Assembly (NCBI RefSeq): GCF_032854445.1
Contig: NC_088297.1
Location: forward strand, 5,765,991 to 5,829,990
DNA from: Liolophura sinensis
Taxonomy: Eukaryota; Mollusca; Polyplacophora; Chitonida; Chitonidae
DNA: 64,000 nucleotides
Reading direction: 5' to 3'
The translations under genes and the position numbers were made by a program. The notes below the pieces were generated by a model, which made no database searches, was not told where the DNA came from, and saw nothing but the letters and a program-made list of their open reading frames with translations. Below are positions 33,232 through 62,653 of the stretch, one piece after another (positions within the stretch are counted from its first letter, which is position 1; the number at the start of each line of letters is the position of its first letter).

Positions 33232-33447
33232 GCAACAGAGTAAAGCTATCGTGTTCAGTGCAACCAGTGCTTCCGTTGGCTTTAGACGATACGTGTCATT
33301 TGTGGACTTTACAGTCAGACTTTTCCTACAAAAGTGCAGTTTTTGATAACTGTCAGTTGTACAAAGCGAGCTGCTTTTAATTTTCAAGAGGCCACGTGCG
33401 TTTACTATTAACAGTATTTGGAGTAGCTCAGTTATTTAGCAAGTACC

Positions 33448-33918
33448 ATGGCTTTATCTCGTTTCGTGCCGATTGGACTTGACGACGATATGTACGGTAT
33501 GTTTGCTTCGGATTTGAATAGAATGAACCAACAGATGCGTCGTATTAACGACCAATACCACAGCATGGCTCCCGCACAGCCCAGAGACATCGGCTGGAAT
33601 GAGGCGTTCAGACTGGACAACCCCATTGTCACCGACAAAGACGGCAACAAGAAATTCCACCTCGAGTTCGACCTGCGTCAGTTCAAACCTGAAGAAATCA
33701 ACCTGTCCACTGCCAACAACGTGCTGACCGTTGAGGCGAAGCACGAAGAAAAAAGCGACGGTAGATTGTCGTATCGGGAATACCGACGTCAGTACACCAT
33801 CCCAGAAGGCGTCAACGTGGAAACGCTCAAGTCCAAGCTGGGCCATAATGGCGTCCTATCCATAGAAGCCCCGGTACAGAAGAAACAAGACGTGGCCATT
33901 CCCATTAAACACAAATAA
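33448..33918 (+). CDS. Small heat shock protein copy 5 (sHSP-5)
   Basis: 156 residues, intronless, ATG in a strong context (ACCATGG). Residues 1-60 are the variable N-terminal region (MALSRFVPIG, DDDMYGMFASDLNRMNQQ). The alpha-crystallin domain spans about 61-145: KFHLEFDLRQFKPEEI at 69-84, LTVEAKHEE at 93-101, and REYRRQYTIP at 110-119 with Arg114 matching Arg120 of alpha-B-crystallin. NGVLSIEAP is at 134-142. The IxI motif is I151-P152-I153. Over about 220 bp of the core it is identical to sHSP-1 at the DNA level, although the two N-termini and UTRs differ. A short 3' UTR is predicted from AATAAA at 33958-33963. Confidence 0.95.
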   Translation: MALSRFVPIGLDDDMYGMFASDLNRMNQQMRRINDQYHSMAPAQPRDIGWNEAFRLDNPIVTDKDGNKKFHLEFDLRQFKPEEINLSTANNVLTVEAKHEEKSDGRLSYREYRRQYTIPEGVNVETLKSKLGHNGVLSIEAPVQKKQDVAIPIKHK

Positions 33919-34623
33919 GAACTGTGGTGCAAAGCAAATGATTGAAGATGACCTTTGAATAAAGAGCTCAAAAGTGACAGAAGGCTGGAACAGGAAACTC
34001 TGGATGTTGTGTTGACATTATTTAACAGTGTTACAAAAGAAAAAAAAACCGTGATGCACACAAACTAAGTGTTGTCTCCCCAGACAAGTGCTATATATTG
34101 AACGCTAAACATGGATGTGTCGCCAGGTAATCCTGCCCAGGCTGAAGCACTCTTGTGCATGCTCATCAATTTAGTTGATTACTCACATCTTTGTTTACCA
34201 CTCTTGCATTTCGTCAGTATTACAAATCTGTGTATGTTTTATACGTTTGTTTTTTTTTGTTTTGGTAACATTTTGCTTACATGTTTTTGGTAAAAGAAAT
34301 TGTGTGAGTGATCTTTCATATCATGACCAGTTAAGTGTTCTGTTTTGTGATTTACATACAATTCAGCTTCAATGTGTAAGTGCTGCGTTTTTCATTAGCA
34401 CAGGTTTCATTGGCAGATATCCTGCACATACATGTATTTACAATCGATCATCTTGCATAGCAAGTCGTAACTGATTAATTTACAAGTCGTCTATATTTTG
34501 TATAGTTAAAGTGAAAAATATACACAAGCTTAAAGTTACATATAACTTCGTTGTTTTTCCACCGATTTAGTCCTTGTACAAAACTGCGCTGTAGGTTACT
34601 AGTGATAATGTTTACATGAGACC
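33919..34623 (+). other. 3' flank of sHSP-5
   Basis: AATAAA at 33958-33963 is 40 nt past the stop. Further on, no gene was recognised. Confidence 0.55.
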
Positions 34624-34915
34624 TCTGTGTCAGTAGGGGCCTCCGTGGCTCAGTCGGTTAGCGCACTAGCGCAGCGTAATGACCCAGGAGTCTCTCACCA
34701 ATGCGGTCGCTGTGAGTTCAAGTCCAGCTCATGCTGGCTTCCTCTCTGGCCATAAGTGGGAAGGTCTGCCAGCAGCCTGCGGATGGTCGTGGGTTTCCCC
34801 CAGGCTGTGCCCGGTTTCCTCCCACCATAATGCTGGCCGCCGTCGTATAAGTGAAATATTCTTGAGTACGGCGTAAAAACACCAATCAAATAAATAAATC
34901 AAATCTGTGTCAGTA
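34624..34915 (+). repeat. Full-length SINE with perfect 12-bp target duplication
   Basis: The element at 34636-34903 is flanked by TCTGTGTCAGTA at 34624-34635 and 34904-34915. Head, core and tail are all present. Confidence 0.95.
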
Positions 34916-35524
34916 TTATACATGTAGTGCATGCTTAGTGATAGGATATCAGCTCTAGAGAAGTGATATTTGAGTGCGAAGCACAAGTTCAATGTTTCCT
35001 GTCGAGATTAAGGTTTTTAACTCACTCTAGGCGTGTAGAAATCCTGGCTCAAGTAAAACGTGCAACTTATCCTGACCAGGTTGTCATTAAAACGGTTTTA
35101 CTTGTCCTGCGTTTTACTCCTGGTTCCAAAATTAAAGCTATACTGATGTAGCTATAGGCTGTTGCCTCTAGAACATAGTGGTACCTAGTTCAAATCCACA
35201 TACCAAGTGTCACAAGAGAAATGTTGAGCTGTGGTGAAATGATTTGATTGGTGTTTTACACAGCACAAGGATATTTGACTTGTACAATGGTGGCCAGCAA
35301 TACATGAATCGAAATAACTTAGTCCATTCAAAAGTTGCATTACTTCTTCACATTCACATTCTTTTTCACAGGTCTCCATTTCCGAGAATATTTCATGAGC
35401 ACCACTGAAAACGAAATTGGAATCGGAGGAATTCCATGACTTGACCCTGTAGCAGATCAAAGTGGATTTAGAGAGAACGTGATTGGTTGTTTACCATTAA
35501 GAATCCCTCATATGAGAAATCAGT
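34916..35524. other. Intergenic with a SINE tail fragment
   Basis: 35241-35300 (TGATTTGATTGGTGTTTTAC, then TATTTGACTTGTACAATGG) is a reversed SINE tail. No gene was recognised. Confidence 0.5.
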
Positions 35525-35912
35525 AGAGGAAACTTGACCCTGTCTGTAACAAAGTCACTGCAGGGTGAAGGAAACTTGACCTTGTATCCAATGGTCACTC
35601 CGACGTGGAGAAACTTGGCCCAGTCTGTATCAAAGTAATCCTAGGAGAAGGGAACTTGACCCTGTATGTAACAAAGTCACTCCTGGATGGAGGAAACTTG
35701 ACTTTATCTGTAACAAAGTCACTCCTGGGTGAAGGAAACTTGATATTGCCTGTAACAAAGTCACTCCTGGGTGAAGGAAACTTGATATTGCCTGTAACAA
35801 ATTCACTCCTGGATGAAGGAAACTTGACCCTGTCTGTAACAAAGTCACTCCTGGGTGAAGGAAACTTGACCCCCTGCCTGTAACAAAGTCGCTGCTAGGC
35901 GGAGGAAACTTT
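35525..35912 (+). repeat. Minisatellite, 42-bp unit, about nine copies
   Basis: The unit reads GGTGAAGGAAACTTGACCCT then GTCTGTAACAAAGTCACTCCTG. A 42-bp period is divisible by three, so ORFs of 72-92 codons traverse it on both strands without coding meaning. Confidence 0.9.
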
Positions 35913-36940
35913 ACTGGGGAATACCAAACCAGTACAACAAATCTGAGTTAGGGAATCCAACCAAGCTTGCTGCAAATCACTAGCTAATGGAGAACCAAGC
36001 CAAACTGTATCATAGAGCTATGCCAATCCGCCCTATACTTCACATTTTTGGCCAAAAATAATGCAGCTACGAATCTGGTATTTGCTGAAAGGCAATAATT
36101 TAAACTGTTCTTGGTAAATATAAACGAAACAGTTGAAATTATCAATGAAAATAGATTTTTTTGCCATAAATCTCTAGTACAAGTCCATAAAACAAATCGC
36201 TGTTAAGTAGAGGAAACCTAGTAGAACCAATCAAATCATTTATGAGAAATGGATACGAGTGTAGAAAGCCACAAATCATCAACAGGACTCCTTTTCACCA
36301 AACTCCATCTATCAGCCTTTTTGTAACATTTTTCTTGTATATCACCTCACCTTAACCCAGAGATCTCTTACTGAAAACGGTCTGGGGATGGGGGGTGGGG
36401 GTGAACCTGAGAAAGAAAGTTTTGAGAAAGTGGCCCAGAAACTGTAACAATACAATGAAGTTCCACACTGTGTAATCGATACATCTGCCAGGACTGTTCT
36501 GGAATCCTTCCGATTGTACAAGATTATAAAGAAATTTGATAGGACGACAAGAGTTATGTAATGTTCCTATATAATATTCATGAATATGGGGCAACCTACA
36601 GAGGATTTTTATGGAGAGAATCATATTTGAAAAACAAAAAAAAATTTCAAAAGCGTATGATTATTGAAGTCAAGCCCAATTCAAACCTGCAAAACCGTCA
36701 GAATGTACACAAAAGTCGATAGGAGTTTGTTCTGCGCTTAAATTTGTGTGATTAACTGTACAAGTAACAGGATTTCAGGGTTAACTGATGAACCTAAAAG
36801 CTTACTTAACTGTTCCTAGTACTACAGATTTAAATTTTTCTCCAGATCAGCCTAGTCTAAAAGCAAATTTACAAATATTTCACTTCTTGCAAACATTAAC
36901 TTTTGATAAAAATTGTATAAGTAACAGCTATTTACACACA
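35913..36940. other. Intergenic, no gene recognised
   Basis: Last copies of the 42-bp unit decay to about 36000. A GGGGATGGGGGGTGGGGG stretch is at 36384-36401. Otherwise nothing was seen upstream of the MCM3 polyadenylation site. Confidence 0.45.
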
Positions 36941-36946
36941 TTTATT
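36941..36946 (-). terminator. Candidate AATAAA polyadenylation signal of MCM3
   Basis: TTTATT on the plus strand, 370 nt beyond the MCM3 stop codon on the minus strand. Confidence 0.5.
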
Positions 36947-37315
36947 TTGCATAGAAAGTATAACAATGTATAAGTAAGTTAAGTTTTTTTCAGCTTGGTA
37001 TTTTTTCTCACTTACAACATATATGATTACACACACTGAGTGGTGCAGCAGCGAATGTTCTTCCAAAGTTCACAATCTTGATTACACAAGACAGAGTTAC
37101 CTCCCTTGACAAAAGCGATGCAGTTAAAATCAGTTGTTCAGCAAACTGTAATAACTTAACATCACTTTGCTTTAGTTCAACAGTATTTTTTACCAGATAA
37201 ATGAGCTTACATCCTCTCATGCTGAGAGCTTTTCACATGATTAAGTCAAATGTTACTGCAACTCATGGGTGCGTCCGTTTTTCTAAAAATGAAGTCCAGA
37301 CATGACTCAATGAAA

Positions 37316-56297
<18,982 letters not shown>

Positions 56298-56642
56298 TTT
56301 GATGGGTAAATCGGCAGAAAGTTGTTTAACACTGCTTCCACGTTTCTCCACACAACACCAGCAACAAAGCCCTATTTCCCGCGGATTTACACCACGTGAT
56401 ACCAAACCGCGGGTATTTAAATCACGTGACTGGATTTTGCACGATGCACAGCTTGTGTACTTCGGGAGCTACCGCCTGTAATTTTCAGAGATAAATACAT
56501 CTTGAATATCATACGACTAAACAGAAATGTTAAACAACAGGTTTTCTGCAAAATATCTTTCAGATAAGCTGTAAACTGCTATTTTTTTTGATCGCCCATT
56601 GAAAATATTGCATGAAGTCCATCACTACCGTAGCGCAAAGTT
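56298..56642. promoter_or_regulatory. Bidirectional MCM3/TSEN34 promoter with E2F site and two E-boxes
   Basis: 345 bp separates the divergent start codons. TTTCCCGC at 56375-56382 is a consensus E2F site 78 bp upstream of the MCM3 ATG; MCM genes are established E2F targets. CACGTG occurs at 56393-56398 and 56423-56428 (the latter as TCACGTGAC), with CCGCGGG between. No TATA box is obvious for either gene. Co-regulation is inferred from spacing and motifs. Confidence 0.7.
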
Positions 56643-56796
56643 ATGTCCCTTTGTTTATCGCACATGGCGATAAACTGTCACCGTGGAAAGATGTCTGCGG
56701 ATGATTCCATCACACCTCAAGACGAAATTTTACAGGAAAAGCAGAAAATCTGTTTATTTCTTGCGCATGGAAATATATTTGTATGGAATCCCAATG
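56643..56796 (+). CDS. TSEN34: TSEN34 exon 1
   Basis: Ends KICLFLAHGNIFVWNPN with donor GTATGAGT after the first base of an Asp codon. The outermost ATG at 56643 lies inside a GTTATGTCCCTTTG repeat-like motif, so the 56691 start may be the true one. Confidence 0.85.
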
Positions 56797-59700
56797 GTAT
56801 GAGTACAGTGTTAAGTGAGATCATAGCAGGATTTTATATAAATAGAGCTTTCCACTTTCATTCACAGTAAATAAAACTATTTTCACTTGGTCAAAATTTG
56901 AAATGTCTATGTTGGATTTAGCAACACTGAACAAGTGATAGACGTTATGACAGACATCTTCAAATTTCACGTGTTATATTAAGTTTTTTTTTTAAAATTA
57001 AATACTAGTTAAAATGTATTAACGTGAATGACATACAGCCCAGAAAGTAAAACCAGAGCAGATGTGAGAGCTTCGAGTGTGATAGCTGGCAAATGGTCTC
57101 GCATGTTACCGGTGCAATACACTTTATCTGCGAGAGACCATACTAACACTATGGCTTAAGCAGAGTTACTGAAGGCGATGTTACTTGCATTTTATTAGAT
57201 ATTAGTGGTCAACGACCAAAGACTCCCTACATTTAAAGAAGAAGAAAATTTAAATATTAATCAAATGCCATTGAAAAGAGTATGTATATCCTTGCAGGTG
57301 CATGCCATAAAAAAATTCTAACATGTACCACAAGTTGATAAATTATAAATAAAGTCAGCACCAAAATCCGCTGTGGGCAACTCCACTTTGCCTAAGAACT
57401 AGTCCCGAAGTCTTCTGTGTTAGGAGGAGAATTGCTGTCGGAAACTGCTGAAGTGCAGTTCGTACATTTCCGGTAGAACTCTTCTTCCCAGAAGGTTGCG
57501 AACAGTACAGTTCAGACAGTAGCATACCGTCCAAACTGCAAGCCGCGTAATGTGCAACGATGGTATCACAAATGATGTCAGACAGTAGCATACCGTCCAA
57601 ACTGCAAACTGCGTAATGTGCAATGATGGTATCGCAAATAATGTCAGACAGTAGCATACGGTCCAAACTGCAAACTGCGTAATGTGCAACAATGGTATCG
57701 CAAATTATGCCAGACAGTAGCATACCGTCCAAACTGTAAGCCGCATAATGTGCAACAGTGGTATCGCAAATAATGTCAGACAGTAGCATACGGTCCAAAC
57801 TGCAAACTGCGTAATGTGCAACAATGGTATCGCAAATTATGCCAGACAGTAGCATACGGTCCAAACTTCAAGCCGCATAATGTGCAACAATGGTATCGCA
57901 AATAATGTCAGACAGTAGCATACGGTCCAAACTGCAAACTGCGTAATGTGCAACAATGGTATCGCAAATTATGCCAGACAGTAGCATACGGTCCAAACTG
58001 CAAGCCGCATAATGTGCAACAATGGTATCGCAAATAATGTCAGACAGTAGCATACGGTCCAAACTGCAAACTGCGTAATGTGCAACAATGGTATCGCAAA
58101 TTATGCCAGACAGTAGCATACCGTTCAAACTGCAAGGTGCATAATGTGCAACAATGGTATCGGAAATAATGTCAGACAGTAGCATACGGTCCAAACTGCA
58201 AGCCGCATAATGTGCAACAATGGTATCGCAAATAATGTCAGACAGTAGCATACGGTCCAAACTGCAAGCCGCATAATGTGCAACAATGGTATCGCAAATT
58301 ATGCCAGTCAGTAGCATACCGTCCAAACTGCATTCATCTCCCCAGCAGACCCTAGGCCTACTTAGACACGCTGTTCAAATTATACAGATACATTTTTTGT
58401 CGTTCATTTTACAGTTTAGTCAGAAGTTCCTAAATAACAAGTCAGAGTGAGTGAAAAACTCATTAGGGATGCCGAAGGTTGATGGAAACAAGAAGACAGT
58501 ATTTCACTGGACAATGCTTAAAATTAATGAAATCTTATGCCGTAATTTTTTTTCTCTAAATTTATAAGAATTGAAGAATTTAGCTTTTGCTCCTTCGTCT
58601 TTCTTGCTTACAAGGGATGATTTTTTCTCATGTCTTTTATCAAATACAATAAAATCATTGAAATGCTGTGTTCAAGCTGAATTGCTTTCTCTGACGTCAG
58701 CACTGCTTCATCTTAGAAGCCACCACCACAAAACTGAACAGTCCAATGCCTACATCAGCCTCAGTGGTGACTAGATTTATTTCCATTTGTTTCAGAATTA
58801 AACATGAATCTTGTTGTACTACAATCACTAAACTTTTACTGCGTTGACAAAGAACTAAAAAAAAAATTTTTAATGCTGGTTTAAGATACTTTGAATGGTA
58901 GTCTTTCAGGGGATATAAACATTAGTCAGGTGCTGTCTTTCACTTTAAGAATGGCCTAATTAACGCTTATTATGATATTTAGTCATATGATATGTTGCTA
59001 CGAGGTATTTCTTTACCAAAAGATACCTTGATATATTCTAAGTATAAAATAGTAATTCGCACATGTCGAGACAGAAATCTTAAGGAGCCATTTCATATCG
59101 CAATGCATGTAAAATGGAGAAACTTTTGTGCATTTTTAGTGATGCACCTCATCCACTATTTTTAACAGGTAATAAAAAAAATCTATAATTAATTTTCTAG
59201 TATATAGATGTATTAAAGACTTTTGTTGGAAATCTCTTGTTTAACCTTACTTTTCAGTTCTGTATTGTAACAGGTGATATGTAAGCGCCATCAACCTCCG
59301 GGAGGGAAGGAATTTCCCTTTAGTCTGGTGTTAGAAATGTGGACTGGTAACCCAGTGATCGCTGGTTCAAATCCCCAGCTGGTAAGCTCCGTAATAATAT
59401 GATACCTAACACTGATGAACCATCAAAATTTTCATTTTGCATTTCAGATGTGTGTACCTTGCGAGAACGTCACCGTATTGTCGGGACTCTTGTCGGGTGC
59501 CTTCCTCGTCTGCCGCGTCAGAATGCGCACCTTGGCATACCTTTACAGCTGATGAAGGAGGAAGCTTCACTGCTACTAGAGACAGGTGAGAACAGTAGCT
59601 GAAATCTCGAATTATCAATTTGACAGTTGGAAAAGACACTGGCCACAAGCTCTGTATTTTCTTTTTAAGGTGAAAGGAATACAAAAAATGATGGTGGATG

Positions 59701-62653
59701 GGTAAAAATTTTGTTAAAAAATGCTTGTTGATATTTTCAGTTAAATTTTTTTCAGTTAAATACATTTAAATGTTTCATTTTTATGGTGGGGTTTATTTAT
59801 CATACAGCTCTGGTTGATTCCACATACCCGTTTCCGACTCACGTCAAAATTTAGAATCTCTTTACAGTGCTTAGTTTTTGGTTCTTGAAGTAGAAATTTG
59901 GAATCTTTTGTCTTTAGCTAATACTGGTGAGGTGGACAAAATTTTAACTTCTAAAGCTGAAAAATAAATTTTGTGATCGTAGTTCAAATTTTGACTAAAG
60001 TCAAATATGGCTTTTTGGAATCTACCTATGGTGTTTAACAATCTACCACGGAACTCTTAACCTGACACAGCCAACGAGGTCTCAAGCACAATAAATAAGG
60101 CAGGTGTCTTGATTCATTTATTCCTAAAACTTTGATTTGGTGCTACCATTATCAATTATCTATCAACTTGAGCCATCTTTGATGTGATTGACTCATCTTC
60201 TGCTCTGCATTTAGGTGTCTGTCGCTTGATAGATGACACCAAACCTTTGATGTCACCCAAACCTGCACAGGTGAGCTGTTTTCAGGAGCTTCGGAGAAAT
60301 CAACATCAAGAACAGGTGAGTCAAAAATCCAGTGCGATTACAAAATAATAATGTCATTAATTTCCGCTTATCTTCAACTTTTGATAAAAACGTCTTCTGG
60401 AGAATAGGATTTGGCCTACATAGAAACTGTTGTAGATGTTTTTTTTTTTTGTTTTTGGCTTGCTCTGACCATCAGGCCTCTTTGTTAATGCGGCCGCTTT
60501 AGCAATTCATGTGTTTTGGCTGCGACACAAAGTCAGGAAATTTGTCATTCCAGGGCTCCTCCACCCACATTCGCAGAAAATTTTTAAGCGCAGCATTGAA
60601 CAAATAAATAAATAAATATAAGTATAAATAAATAAGTACAGTAAGTTAATGTCACATACATATGGCTGCACAGGGAGAAACCATTGGCCTAAAAAATATG
60701 GAGGGGCCTCCGTGGTTCAGTTGGTTAGCGCACTAGCACAGCGTAATGACCCAGGAGTCTCTCACCAATGCGGTCGCTGTGAGTTCGAGTCCAGCTCCTG
60801 CTGGCTTCCTCTCTGGCAGTACATGGGAAGGGTTGCCAGCAACCTGCGGATGGTCGTGGGTTTCCCCGGGCTGTGCCCCGTTTCCACCCACCATAATGCT
60901 GGCCGCCATCGTATAAGTGAAATATTCTTGAGTACGCCATAAAACACTAATGAAATAAATAAATAAATAAAAAACATAGAACTGAAATATTCGTGAGGCG
61001 TTCCATTAATCGGTAATTCAAATCAAACTGTATATTGTAACAGAGCATTATACCTCGTTCGCCTTTCTAATGATCACTGTAGATTGAGATGTACAGGGAA
61101 GAAAGAAGAGAAGAGATGCGCAGACACCTTCCAAAAATTCTTGAGGGGCGGAAGGCCAAGAAGAGGAAACTAAAGGAGTCGCAGAAGAGCTATGAAGAGT
61201 CAGGAAGTACGGCAGAAGAGGAGGAGGAAGTCAGCTTTGATGTTGAGAGTGTGAACATACCAGCGATCTCCACTGACCATACAATGGTGCAGTTGTTCAC
61301 AGGTAAGCCTTTATTCATGTTTCATGGGATTGTAAAACTGTAAAATGGATCCTTCGATTCATTCAGCTGGGTGAGCACTAGGGTGTCTAGTGTCATGTAT
61401 GGTGTCTAGTGTCATGTGTGGTGTCTAGTGTCATGTAAAATGGATCCTTCAAATCATTCAGCAGGGTGAACACTTGGGTGTCTGGTGTCATGTATGGGTT
61501 CCAGTGCCATGTGTGGTGTCTAGTGTCATGTAAAATGGATCCTTCAATCCATTCAGCTGGGTGAGCAAAGAAGTATTTATCGTGATGATGTTTTTGATGC
61601 TCAGTGGTATGATGTTTTAGCTATGTGGGATGTCGGGTGTCTGATGTGGTGTCTAGTGTCTGATCTGGTATCTAGTGCCATGTGTAGTGTCTAGTGTCAT
61701 GTATTGTGTTTTGTGCCATGTGTGGTGCCTAGTGTCATGCATGGTGTCTAGTGTGATGTCTGATTTCACATGGTGTCTAGTGTCATGTGTGGAGTCTAGT
61801 AGGGTGCTGAACTAAAATCATGAGGCACACCAGGTGCTGGACTAAAACCATGAGGCACACCATTTGCTGGACTAAAACTGCGAAGCACACCAGATACTTT
61901 ACCAAAGTTGTGAGGCACACCAGGTGTAGGATGAAAACCACTGTCTGTCTGTCAGCAACCTGCGGATGGTCGTGGGTTTCCCTCGGGCTCTGTCCAGTTT
62001 CCTCCAACCATAATGCTGGCCGCCATCGTATATGTGAACCATTCTTGAGTACGACGTAAAACACCATTCAGATTGTAAACACCTTTGCCTTTGGTGCTCT
62101 TGCAGCCGTACATTCATTCCTTTCTCTTCGAGCAGTGATTAGGGTTACAAATCTAAACCTTAGATACACTTTGATACACATTGTTTTTTATGCACTGTCA
62201 TATTGCATATTGCACACCACGAAAAATCTTTAACGAAGCTTCTTTTAGTGGTTTGGAATAAAGTCATTTGTGCACTGTATCTTACATTTATAAGACAAAC
62301 TCCAACAAAAAATGTAGGTTATTTCTTTTCTGATGTCTTCAGCATGGTGTTACAGTGAGGCAGCACTATGAATGTGACCAAGCATTTAGACCATCTTGTA
62401 GCAATGAGACACGGACATATAATCTACTCTTTGAAAGTGGTGTTGAACCATAGGCAAATTTGATTTGATGTGAGTTATCTCCCTTGTTCAGAGAACCCCT
62501 GGAGAGAGAAAAGGACAGAGGTCGCTGTTGAGTGGAATTTCCCATTAAGTGAACAGGAAGTGATGCGCTGTCAAGTTTTCAGGGACTTGTGGGAGAGAGG
62601 CTATTTTCTGACATCAGGCTGCAAGTTTGGTGGAGATTTTCTGGTGTACCCTG
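56643..62653 (+). CDS. TSEN34: tRNA-splicing endonuclease subunit Sen34 (5' part, exons 1-5)
   Basis: Five exons join in one frame to about 259 residues before running off the window. TSEN34 is a catalytic subunit of the nuclear TSEN complex and cuts the 3' splice site of intron-containing pre-tRNAs. The N-terminal domain reads ICLFLAHGNIFVWNPN, then LRERHRIVGTLVGCLPRLPR and QNAHLGIPLQLMKEEASLLL, matching the human PRQNSRLGLPLLLMPEEARLL block. A charged, lysine- and glutamate-rich linker follows (exon 4). Exon 5 opens the nuclease domain: FRDLWERGYFLTSGCKFGGD then FLVYPG, where the Tyr is the catalytic tyrosine of the family. The catalytic His and Lys lie in later exons outside the window. 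Three candidate ATGs in frame: 56643, 56664 and 56691; the last has the best context (A at -3) and 35 codons in exon 1. Confidence 0.93.
57510..58333. repeat. 66-bp satellite with 132-bp higher-order units, in TSEN34 intron 1
   Basis: About 12.5 copies of a unit beginning CAGACAGTAGCATACGGTCC and containing AATGTGCAACAATGGTATCG. GACAGTAGCA at 57581 and 57647 sets the 66-bp period. From about 57643 to 58160 two variants alternate (CAAACTGCGT with AATTATG; CAAGCCGCAT with AATAATG), a dimeric higher-order repeat of 132 bp. Since 66 is 22 codons, open frames of 152 and 169 codons appear on the minus strand but look like by-products. Confidence 0.95.
58334..59447 (+). other. Rest of TSEN34 intron 1; tRNA-like fragment near the end
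   Basis: At about 59325-59395 GGACTGGTAACCCAGTGATC, GCTGGTTCAAATCCCCAGC resembles the 3' half of a tRNA with a good B-box. No complete cloverleaf could be drawn. The remainder has no recognised feature. Confidence 0.4.
59448..59585 (+). CDS. TSEN34: TSEN34 exon 2
   Basis: Encodes DVCTLRERHRIVGTLVGCLP, RLPRQNAHLGIPLQLMKEEA and SLLLETG, the diagnostic N-terminal block. Acceptor TTTCAG, donor GTGAGAA. Confidence 0.95.
60215..60315 (+). CDS. TSEN34: TSEN34 exon 3, with an internal alternative donor
   Basis: Encodes GVCRLIDDTKPLMSPKPAQ then VSCFQELRRNQHQEQ. An internal CACAG|GTGAGC at 60266-60276 is a second good donor; using it would drop 15 residues in frame. Confidence 0.85.
60316..61082 (+). 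repeat. TSEN34 intron 3 with a full-length SINE
   Basis: A full-length dominant-family SINE lies at about 60703-60970 (GGGGCCTCCGTGGTTCAGTT to CACTAATGAAATAAATAAAT). AAAAAATATGGA before and AAAAAACATAGAA after it may be a decayed target duplication. Confidence 0.88.
61083..61302 (+). CDS. TSEN34: TSEN34 exon 4 (charged linker)
   Basis: Encodes MYREERREEMRRHLPKILEG, RKAKKRKLKESQKSYEESGS, an EEEEEV run and ISTDHTMVQLFT. It corresponds to the low-complexity linker of human TSEN34, and KAKKRKLK is a likely nuclear localisation signal. The acceptor may be TGTAG (used here) or ATTGAG six bases later. Confidence 0.88.
61375..61800 (+). repeat. Tandem repeat of GGTGTCTAGTGTCATGT, TSEN34 intron 4
   Basis: The 17-23 bp phrase recurs about 15 times with variants such as GGTGTCTGATGT. 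Two longer copies (AAAATGGATCCTTCAA with CATTCAGCTGGGTGAGCA) are interspersed. Confidence 0.85.
61801..62072 (+). repeat. Second tandem repeat joined to a SINE core/tail, TSEN34 intron 4
   Basis: GAGGCACACCAGGTGCTGGA then CTAAAACCAT recurs about five times with a ~30-32 bp period at 61801-61945. From 61950 a dominant-family SINE core and tail follow (CAGCAACCTGCGGATGGTCG to AAAACACCATTCAG). Confidence 0.8.
62492..62653 (+). CDS. TSEN34: TSEN34 exon 5 (start of nuclease domain)
   Basis: Encodes ENPWREKRTEVAVEWNFPLS, VFRDLWERGYFLTSGCKFGG and DFLVYPG, with the catalytic tyrosine in VYPG. The acceptor tract GTTATCTCCCTTGTTCAG repeats a motif found at two MCM3 acceptors. Donor GTAAGTC; the next exon was not found before the window ends. 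Confidence 0.95.

Noticed and set aside
33016-33387. 123-codon minus-strand ORF in the sHSP-5 promoter
   Set aside because: It overlaps the heat shock elements and 5' UTR of sHSP-5 and matches no family.
14047-33846. Antisense ORFs of 129-131 codons opposite each sHSP core
   Set aside because: They mirror the conserved coding strand and appear in all copies only because the core is identical. No independent evidence of coding.
56298-56405. 36-residue N-terminal extension of MCM3 from the ATG at 56405
   Set aside because: It would read through the E2F site and an E-box, and MCM3 orthologues start close to the MNEEVDQRLRD position.
57355-58326. Minus-strand ORFs of 169 and 152 codons with a repeating 22-residue pattern
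   Set aside because: The 66-bp satellite period equals 22 codons; the frame is broken by a stop at about 57865. Located in a TSEN34 intron with no promoter or homologue.
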